64,000 bases of DNA from assembly GCA_964444685.1 (NCBI GenBank), contig CAYUIG010000006.1:1-64000 (forward strand), in the 5' to 3' direction. The notes beneath the pieces are model-generated. The model was not told the DNA's origin, did no database searches, and worked only from the letters and a program-made list of their open reading frames with translations. The position numbers were made by a program, and so were the translations under genes. The stretch is from CAYUIG01 sp964444685 (GTDB taxonomy: Bacteria > Gemmatimonadota > Gemmatimonadetes > Longimicrobiales > RSA9). How positions within the stretch are numbered: the first letter of the stretch is position 1; each line of letters opens with the position of its first letter. Positions 58,594 to 64,000 of this stretch are shown here, piece by piece.

Positions 58594-60015
58594 GTGGCGG
58601 AAGATCGGCTAGGTTGCAGGGCGGACGGGCCGTTCCGGGCCCGCCCGGCAGAGACACGGGACCCCTTGGAAGAAACCCGGGAAGACGCCACATCGCCGGC
58701 CAACGGGACGCTGGGCCTGGCCCTGCGCGCCCTGCGCCACCGCAACTTCCGGCTTTTCACGCTCGGCCAGACGATCTCGCTGATCGGCACCTGGATGCAG
58801 CAGGTGGCCGTGGCATGGCTCGTCTACCGCCTCACCGGCTCCGCCCTCCTCCTCGGCATCGTCGGCTTCGTGGCCCAGGCGCCGGTCTTCCTGCTGGCGC
58901 CGTTCGCCGGCGAGCTGGCGGACCGCACGGACCGCCGGCGTATCGTGATCGCCACGCAGGCGGCCGCAATGGTCCAGGCGCTGGTGCTCGCCGTGCTCGT
59001 TCTGACCGGGGGCGTCGAGATGTGGCACATCATCGCGCTGATGGCGCTGCTCGGCGCCATCAACGGCTTCGACATCCCGGCGCGCCAGTCGTTCCTCGTC
59101 GAGATGGTGGGCGGCCGCGACGACCTCGCGAACGCGATCGCGCTCAACTCATCGATCTTCAACGGGGCGCGTCTCGTCGGTCCTGCGCTCGCCGGCTTCG
59201 CGATCGCGGCCATCGGCGAAGGGATGGTGCTGCTGATCAACGGCATCAGCTACATCGCCGTGCTGGCGGCACTGCTGGCCATGGACGTGCCGCCGCGTAC
59301 ACTGCCGGAGACCGAGGATCCGATGCTGCGGCGGATGACGGAAGGTTTTCGCTACGCCTTCGGCTTCGGTCCGATCCGTGCCATCCTCGCGATGGTGGCC
59401 GTCGTGAGTCTCGTGGGGGTGCCGTTCACGGTTCTGCTGCCGATCATCGCCGAGGATGTGCTGGGAGGTGGCGCCCGGACGCTGGGCTTTCTGACGGCTG
59501 CGACTGGACTCGGAGCGCTCTGCGGCGCACTTTTCCTTGCATCGCGCCGCACCGTCCGCGGGTTGGGCCGGATCATAGGGTTCGCCGCGCTGCTGTTCGG
59601 GTCAGCGCTCGTAGCGGTCGGGTTTTCGCGTGAGCTGTTGCTCTCCATTCCGCTGCTGGTTCTCGCCGGGTTCGGAATGATGACGCAGATGGCGTCGAGC
59701 AACACCGTGCTTCAGACGCTGGTGGACGACGACAAGCGCGGCCGCATCATGAGCCTCTACAGCATGGCGTACGTCGGCATGGCGCCGCTCGGCGCGCTCT
59801 TCGCGGGCGTGGTGGCCGCACGCATCGGTGCGCCCGCCACGATCTCCGTCGGGGGCGCGTGCTGTATTCTGGCGAGCATCGTCTTCGCCAGCCGGATCCC
59901 TGCACTGCGTGCGGAAGTGCGCCCGATCTACGTCCGGCTCGGCATCATCCCCGAAGTGGCGCGCGGGATTCAGGTGGTCACGCATCAGATCGGACCACGG
60001 GATCGCAATGCCTGA
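58594..60015 (+). CDS. MFS exporter (EntS/DUF894-like)
   Basis: The protein has up to 473 residues and 12 TM helices: NFRLFTLGQTISLIGTWMQQVAVAWLVYRLTGSALLLGIVGFVAQAP and LADRTDRRRIVIATQ are MFS landmarks of the enterobactin-exporter (MFS_3) group. It probably exports a small molecule. The start is uncertain: conserved sequence begins only at LALRALRHRNF. A GTG at 58594 opens the frame, but a TTG at 58666 would give a more usual N-terminus. The 3' end overlaps the histidine kinase start by 8 bp, so the two are coupled. Confidence 0.88.
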   Translation: MAEDRLGCRADGPFRARPAETRDPLEETREDATSPANGTLGLALRALRHRNFRLFTLGQTISLIGTWMQQVAVAWLVYRLTGSALLLGIVGFVAQAPVFLLAPFAGELADRTDRRRIVIATQAAAMVQALVLAVLVLTGGVEMWHIIALMALLGAINGFDIPARQSFLVEMVGGRDDLANAIALNSSIFNGARLVGPALAGFAIAAIGEGMVLLINGISYIAVLAALLAMDVPPRTLPETEDPMLRRMTEGFRYAFGFGPIRAILAMVAVVSLVGVPFTVLLPIIAEDVLGGGARTLGFLTAATGLGALCGALFLASRRTVRGLGRIIGFAALLFGSALVAVGFSRELLLSIPLLVLAGFGMMTQMASSNTVLQTLVDDDKRGRIMSLYSMAYVGMAPLGALFAGVVAARIGAPATISVGGACCILASIVFASRIPALRAEVRPIYVRLGIIPEVARGIQVVTHQIGPRDRNA

Positions 60016-62002
60016 GTCCACCTGGATCGTCGGCCTCGTACTGGCCGGTGTGCTCATCGTTGCCGTTCTCCTCGTCGCGCGGTTCCGGCGCGGTCTCGCA
60101 GAGGAGGTGGCCGCTCGCGAAGCGGCGCTCGCCGCGCAGCGGCGGTTCCAGCAGCTTGTCGACAATGTCGATGCCGTCGTGTGGGAAGGCGATCCGGAAA
60201 CGTACCGCGTGAGCTTCGTGAACAGCGGCGCCGAACGAGCGTTCGGCTATCCGGTGTCCGCTTGGCTCGCCGGGCCCGGGTTCTGGCGTCGTTTCATCCA
60301 TCCCGACGACTTCGACGCGGTACTCCAGCACTGTGCCGAAGCGGCGCGGCGCGGAGAGGATCATACGCTCGAGTATCGCGTGGTGACCGCGAGCGGCGAG
60401 CTGCGCTGGGTACACGACCAGGTGCGCGTCGAGACCGACGCGGAGGGCCGGCCGGCGCGACTGTTCGGTGTGATGGTGGACATCACATCCCGTCAGCGCG
60501 GCGAGGCGGCACTGCGCGAGACGCAGGAGCGGCTGCGGCGCATCATCGATCAGGCGGCCGACCCCCTGCTCGTGCACGACCAGGACGGCCGCTTCGTCGA
60601 GGTTAACCGCCGCGCGTGTGAAGTACTCGGATACACACGCGACGAACTGCTCTCGCTGCGCGTCGCCGACATCGAGGTGGACCGGCGGCCGGGTACACCG
60701 GATGGGGATGGCGACGTGGTCACGCACAGCGCCACGTACCGGCGGCGCGATGGCACGACGTTCCCCGTCGAGGTGCGGGCGGGCCGGGTGCAGTGGGATG
60801 GCCGGCCGATGATGGTGGCGATCGCGCGCGACATGAGCGAGCGCAACCGCCTCGAGCAGCAGCTCCGCATGTCGCAGAAGATGGAGGCTGTCGGCCAGCT
60901 CGCGGGCGGCGTGGCGCACGACTTCAACAATCTGCTCACGGCGATCAAGGGTCACATCGAGCTGCTGCTCCAGGAGACGGGCCCCGGCCACGTCGTGCGC
61001 AGCGATCTCGAGGCAATCGCGAAGGCGGCGGACCGCGCGGCGGAACTTACGCGTCAGCTGCTCGCGTTCAGCCGCCGCCAGATCTTCACGCCGGAGTCCG
61101 TGGATCTGAACGGGTTCGTCGAGTCGCTGCGGCCGGTGGCCGAGCGGATGGCGGACGGTCGAGTGCGGGTGCGGACGGTAACCGCGGCGTCGCAACCGGC
61201 GCACGTGGACCGTGCGCAGCTCGAGCAGGTGCTGATCATTCTCATATCCAACGCCCTCGAAGCGATGAGCGACGGCGGTGAGCTCACGATCGGCGCGCGC
61301 GACGAGCACGTGGATGAGGATGCGGAGCTGCGCTGGCGCCACGCGTACGTGCAGGCGGGCGAGTACGTCGTGCTGTACGTGGCGGACACGGGGCACGGCA
61401 TGGATGCGGCCACTGCGGCGCGCGTGTTCGAGCCCTTCTACACCACGCGCAACAAGGGCCGAACGGCGGGACTCGGACTGTCCACGGCGTACGGCATCGT
61501 CAAGCAGAGCGACGGCTACATCATTGCGGAGAGTGCGCCCGACCGCGGCACGACCTTCCACGTGTACCTGCCGCGGCAGGGGACGCGTGCGGAGCGGCCG
61601 GCGCACGAGCCCCGCTCCGATGCGGAGCCGTCGACGGACCGGCTCGTGCTCGTCGTGGAGGATGAACCGGCCGTCCGGTCGCTGATCGGCCGCGTTCTGT
61701 CGAAGCGCGGCTACGTGGTGATCGAGGCGGCGAACGGACGCGAGGCACTCGAGCGGGCAGGCGAGTCGCTGCGGCCGGTGGACCTGCTGATCTCCGACAT
61801 CGTGATGCCCGAGATGGACGGCCCCGAGCTCGCGCGCCGGCTGGGCGAAACACGGCCCGGGCTCCCCGTGCTCCTGATTTCCGGCTACAGCCACGACGCG
61901 ATCGTGCGCGAGGGCGCGTTCCCCGCGGGCGCGGCGTTCCTCGGAAAACCCTTTACGCCAAGCGAACTCGCCGCGCGGGTCGAGGAGATCCTGCGGGACT
62001 GA
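60008..62002 (+). CDS. Hybrid histidine kinase with two PAS domains and a receiver
   Basis: The protein has 664 residues. It has one TM anchor (WIVGLVLAGVLIVAVLLVA), PAS 1 with PAC (about 45-165), and PAS 2 (about 170-290). The HisKA region has phospho-acceptor His304 (GGVAHDFNNLLTAIKGH), and the HATPase_c domain has ILISNALEAMSDGG, VADTGHGMD and GLGLSTAYGIV. The C-terminal receiver has Asp597 (LLISDIVMPEMDG). The VAHDFNN form is typical of cytoplasmic PAS-kinase hybrids that usually pass phosphate to a separate Hpt or regulator; none is present here. The signal is unknown. It is coupled to the MFS gene, which may be the regulated or co-expressed exporter. Confidence 0.93.
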   Translation: MPESTWIVGLVLAGVLIVAVLLVARFRRGLAEEVAAREAALAAQRRFQQLVDNVDAVVWEGDPETYRVSFVNSGAERAFGYPVSAWLAGPGFWRRFIHPDDFDAVLQHCAEAARRGEDHTLEYRVVTASGELRWVHDQVRVETDAEGRPARLFGVMVDITSRQRGEAALRETQERLRRIIDQAADPLLVHDQDGRFVEVNRRACEVLGYTRDELLSLRVADIEVDRRPGTPDGDGDVVTHSATYRRRDGTTFPVEVRAGRVQWDGRPMMVAIARDMSERNRLEQQLRMSQKMEAVGQLAGGVAHDFNNLLTAIKGHIELLLQETGPGHVVRSDLEAIAKAADRAAELTRQLLAFSRRQIFTPESVDLNGFVESLRPVAERMADGRVRVRTVTAASQPAHVDRAQLEQVLIILISNALEAMSDGGELTIGARDEHVDEDAELRWRHAYVQAGEYVVLYVADTGHGMDAATAARVFEPFYTTRNKGRTAGLGLSTAYGIVKQSDGYIIAESAPDRGTTFHVYLPRQGTRAERPAHEPRSDAEPSTDRLVLVVEDEPAVRSLIGRVLSKRGYVVIEAANGREALERAGESLRPVDLLISDIVMPEMDGPELARRLGETRPGLPVLLISGYSHDAIVREGAFPAGAAFLGKPFTPSELAARVEEILRD

Positions 62003-62009
62003 GCCCGGG

Positions 62010-62038
62010 TTTTCAGAGACGGCTGTTTCCGCTATAAT
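62010..62038 (+). promoter_or_regulatory. Promoter of TPR gene
   Basis: A consensus -10 TATAAT at 62033-62038 has a TTTTCA (-35-like) at 62010-62015 and a 17-bp spacer. It begins just after the kinase stop, 104 bp before the ATG at 62142. Confidence 0.65.
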
Positions 62039-62141
62039 CGCGGTTCCCTGAACCGGTGCCTCCCGGCCCGTGTATGAATCCAGTGGCCGTCGCAAGCGCA
62101 AGGCGCGGCCGCATACGATCCGCTCCAACGGAGGCTGTACC

Positions 62142-63419
62142 ATGACCCCTCAGCGCGGCCTGTTCCCGGCCATGCTCGCCCTGCTACTGCCGGCCGCGGT
62201 GGCCGCACAGGGCCCCAAGGACAACGACTACACGCGCGAAGCCTCGAAGTACGTGGGACTCGCGCTGGCGCGGCAGGACACGGCAGAGCAGCGCCAGATG
62301 TACGAGCAGGCGCTCCAGGCCCTGTCTACCGGAATGGCTGCCGACGCGCAGAATCCCAAGGTCTGGTACCTGGCCGGACAGGCGCACGCGGGCCTCGGCC
62401 ACATCGCGGCAGCCGACAGCGCGTTCGACCGCGCACTCTCCCTCTATCCGGACTATGCGGACGAGATCGAGGCGGAGCGGATCTCGGCGTGGCTGCTGGG
62501 CTTCGATCTCGGCGTGGCCGCCATGGAGGCGGAGAATTACGAAGCGGCGCTGGCGATGTTCAACGCCACCCACGACGTCTATCCGATGCGGCCGGAAGCG
62601 CTGCTCAACGCGAGCAACCTGTACACGGCGCTCGGACAGTACGACGGCGCGCTGATGGCCCTCGACTCCGTGATCGCAATCGTCGCGGGTCCTGAGTTCC
62701 AGAAGCTCGAAGCCGAGGAGCAGGCCACCTGGACCAGCTACGGCGAGTTGGCGAAGGGCACGCTGCCCGAGGTGCTCGGCATGCTGGGCGTCGAGCAGTA
62801 CGGCAACGGCGAGTTCGTGGCGGCGCACGAAACGTTCACGCGCGCCTACGAGATGAACCCGTACTCGCGCGACTACGCGTTCAACATCGTGCAGTCGCTG
62901 TACGCGCAGGCCACGGAGCTGGAGAAGCAGGTTGCGGCCGCAGGCGAGGGCGGTGCGCCGGCGAACGTGACGACATCGCTCCAGGAGATCTACACGGCGC
63001 TGATCCCGGCCGTCGATGAAGCCGAGAAGAGCGACCCGGCCAGCGCATCGCTCACGATGATCCAGGCGCGTGCGCACGAGCGGCTCGGCGCGCTGACGAA
63101 CGACGCGGCGCACGGACAGGGCACGCAGGCTGTACTCCAGCGCTACGAGGAGCGCGGCCTCGACGTCGATGAGCTCCTCGTGGAGCCGCTCGAGACCGGC
63201 TTCCGCGTGCAGGGCTCGGTCATCAACCGCAAGGAAGCGGCGGCCGGTTCGAACGTCACGGTGGTGTTCACGCTGCTCGGCCGCGATGGCTCGACCATTG
63301 GCGAACAGCAGATCCCGGTGACGCTCGCTGCGAAGGATCAGCCCGCTCCGTTCCAGGCGGAGGTGCCGATGTCCGGTGCGGTGCCGTTCGCGGGGTGGAA
63401 GTACCGCATCGATCGATAG
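62142..63419 (+). CDS. TPR-repeat exported protein
   Basis: The protein has 425 residues. The start follows ACGGAGG. A signal peptide ends at AVAAQ. TPR units are visible at about residues 62-95 (PKVWYLAGQAHAGLGHIAAADSAFDRALSLYPDYAD), 130-165 (EALLNASNLYTALGQYDGALMALDSV) and 215-250 (GVEQYGNGEFVAAHETFTRAYEMNPYSRD). The C-terminal 75 residues form a beta-sandwich (FRVQGSVINRKEAAAGSNVTVVFTLLG), perhaps a FxLYD-type domain. It is probably a periplasmic scaffold; the partner is unknown. Confidence 0.82.
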   Translation: MTPQRGLFPAMLALLLPAAVAAQGPKDNDYTREASKYVGLALARQDTAEQRQMYEQALQALSTGMAADAQNPKVWYLAGQAHAGLGHIAAADSAFDRALSLYPDYADEIEAERISAWLLGFDLGVAAMEAENYEAALAMFNATHDVYPMRPEALLNASNLYTALGQYDGALMALDSVIAIVAGPEFQKLEAEEQATWTSYGELAKGTLPEVLGMLGVEQYGNGEFVAAHETFTRAYEMNPYSRDYAFNIVQSLYAQATELEKQVAAAGEGGAPANVTTSLQEIYTALIPAVDEAEKSDPASASLTMIQARAHERLGALTNDAAHGQGTQAVLQRYEERGLDVDELLVEPLETGFRVQGSVINRKEAAAGSNVTVVFTLLGRDGSTIGEQQIPVTLAAKDQPAPFQAEVPMSGAVPFAGWKYRIDR

Positions 63420-63440
63420 GCTCTGCCGAGTACAAGAGAG

Positions 63441-63483
63441 CCGGCCCGCTCGCGTTGCTTTGCGAGCGGGCCGGTTCCTTTTC
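63441..63483 (+). terminator. Intrinsic terminator of TPR gene
   Basis: A perfect 13-bp stem (CCGGCCCGCTCGC and its complement) with an 8-base loop is followed by TTCCTTTTC, 21 bp past the stop codon. It is a strong terminator. Confidence 0.85.
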
Positions 63484-63485
63484 AC

Positions 63486-63652
63486 GACATATTCACCGCA
63501 GAGGCGCAAAGGGCACAGAGTAATTCTTTTGTTCCGTTTGGTCGGCGGTGCGGCGCATGTTCTCGACCTTCATCGTGAACGTGCGTTACCCGGAATTCAA
63601 TACAGTAGTTGTTCTCCGCGTCCTCTGCGCCTCTGTGGTGAATTCAACCTCA
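63486..63652. repeat. CACCGCAGAG-core long inverted repeat, copy A3
   Basis: The left arm is ATTCACCGCAGAGGCGCAAAG from about 63489; the right arm is CCTCTGCGCCTCTGTGGTGAAT ending near 63645. The centre is less repetitive than in copies A1 and A2. It separates the convergent TPR and outer-membrane barrel genes. Confidence 0.8.
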
Positions 63653-63658
63653 GGACAT

Positions 63659-64000
63659 CTAACGCCCACCGAAGCGCAGGCCGATCATGAAGAAGGAATC
63701 GTGTCGGCCGAAGACATCATCGTCGCGGGTGATGTAGTCGGACACTTCGGCCATGATGCCGAACTTCCCGAACATGAAGTCGGCACCGATGCCGATGTGC
63801 AGGGCACCATCGGTTTCATCGCTCGGCAATGCATCGGAGAAGCCGTCGTCATCCCACGAGTAGCCCTCGTGCTTCAATGCGAGCCCGGCGATGCCGTAGG
63901 GCTGAATGCCTATGATGCGCGGGATCGGCCGCAGCACGAGGTCGCCGGAGACGGCGAGGAGCGTACCCTCACCGATCTCGTCCGGATTCGCGACGCCGTG
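63659..64000 (-). CDS. Outer-membrane beta-barrel protein, 5' end beyond window
   Basis: This is the C-terminal 113 residues of a longer protein; the frame stays open to the window edge. Alternating strands with aromatic and Gly residues (IIGIQPYGIAGLALKHEGYSWDD, IGIGADFMFGKFGIMAEVSDYI, SFFMIGLRFGGR) and acidic loops match the small porin/OmpW-like barrel superfamily. The final GLRFGGR is close to the barrel C-terminal signature. The exact family cannot be decided from this part. Confidence 0.7.
   Translation of the reverse strand, partial: HGVANPDEIGEGTLLAVSGDLVLRPIPRIIGIQPYGIAGLALKHEGYSWDDDGFSDALPSDETDGALHIGIGADFMFGKFGIMAEVSDYITRDDDVFGRHDSFFMIGLRFGGR

Overview
The window is a high-GC (about two-thirds G+C by eye), densely coding chromosomal segment. 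It carries no rRNA, tRNA, CRISPR array, phage or insertion sequence that I can recognise. The gene content suggests a diderm of the FCB / Acidobacteriota-like sphere, most probably Gemmatimonadota. The clues are three ADOP-type orphan MacB/FtsX permeases without ATPases, GEGPGE-type six-bladed propellers, DinB proteins, a PorV-like barrel next to a protease with dockerin and FlgD/type-A-sorting-like domains, MsrPQ, OmpA/Pal lipoproteins and an outer-membrane barrel. The phylum call is inference.

Layout. 1-10.6 kb: DinB protein, PIG-L deacetylase, an ArsR-DUF1579-SRPBCC operon, a propeller protein, ADOP permease 1 and glycerate 2-kinase. 10.7-18.7 kb: ADOP permease 2, msrPQ, an OmpA lipoprotein, rmuC and a porin-like protein. 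18.7-25.5 kb: a respiratory formate dehydrogenase operon (fdnG, fdnH, an NrfD-type membrane subunit, fdhE and three small unknown proteins). Its catalytic subunit is interrupted by an in-frame UGA that I read as selenocysteine, because a bacterial SECIS hairpin with a GGUCU loop follows directly. 25.4-33.3 kb: ADOP permease 3, a proline-punctuated helical protein, a degenerate penicillin-acylase-like lipoprotein (TTG start), DinB, small membrane proteins, murB and a histone-H1-like/SWIB fusion protein.

33.5-44.4 kb: ten minus-strand genes that overlap or nearly touch, running from an LVIVD-repeat protein through TPR, MBL-rhodanese, a coiled-coil membrane protein, M14 peptidase, YbjQ, a TreT-like glycosyltransferase, CsaA and a propeller lipoprotein to phosphatidylserine decarboxylase. 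44.4-48.6 kb: a YncE-like propeller, a repeat-rich non-coding stretch, a VOC protein, a LigD-like phosphoesterase fused to a ligase domain that appears to lack its catalytic lysine, and a decayed gene. 48.6-53.9 kb: a four-gene surface-protease cassette: a lipoprotein resembling a subtilase pro-domain, an S8 protease with dockerin/cohesin-like/FlgD-like domains, a PorV-like barrel and a cohesin-like lipoprotein. 53.9-64 kb: a hypothetical protein, an NTF2-like protein, DUF456, NDH-2, a DUF892 ferritin-like protein, an M15-like LysM peptidase, an MFS exporter, a hybrid histidine kinase, a TPR protein and a truncated outer-membrane barrel.

Three kinds of repeats punctuate the intergenic DNA: long inverted repeats with a CACCGCRGAG core (three copies), TCTGGGG-heptamer repeats (four copies, one forming the 5' end of a gene), and a 48-bp tandem array. 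Formate oxidation (FDH), NDH-2 and periplasmic MsrPQ point to a flexible quinone-linked respiratory chain. Many of the other genes encode exported envelope proteins.
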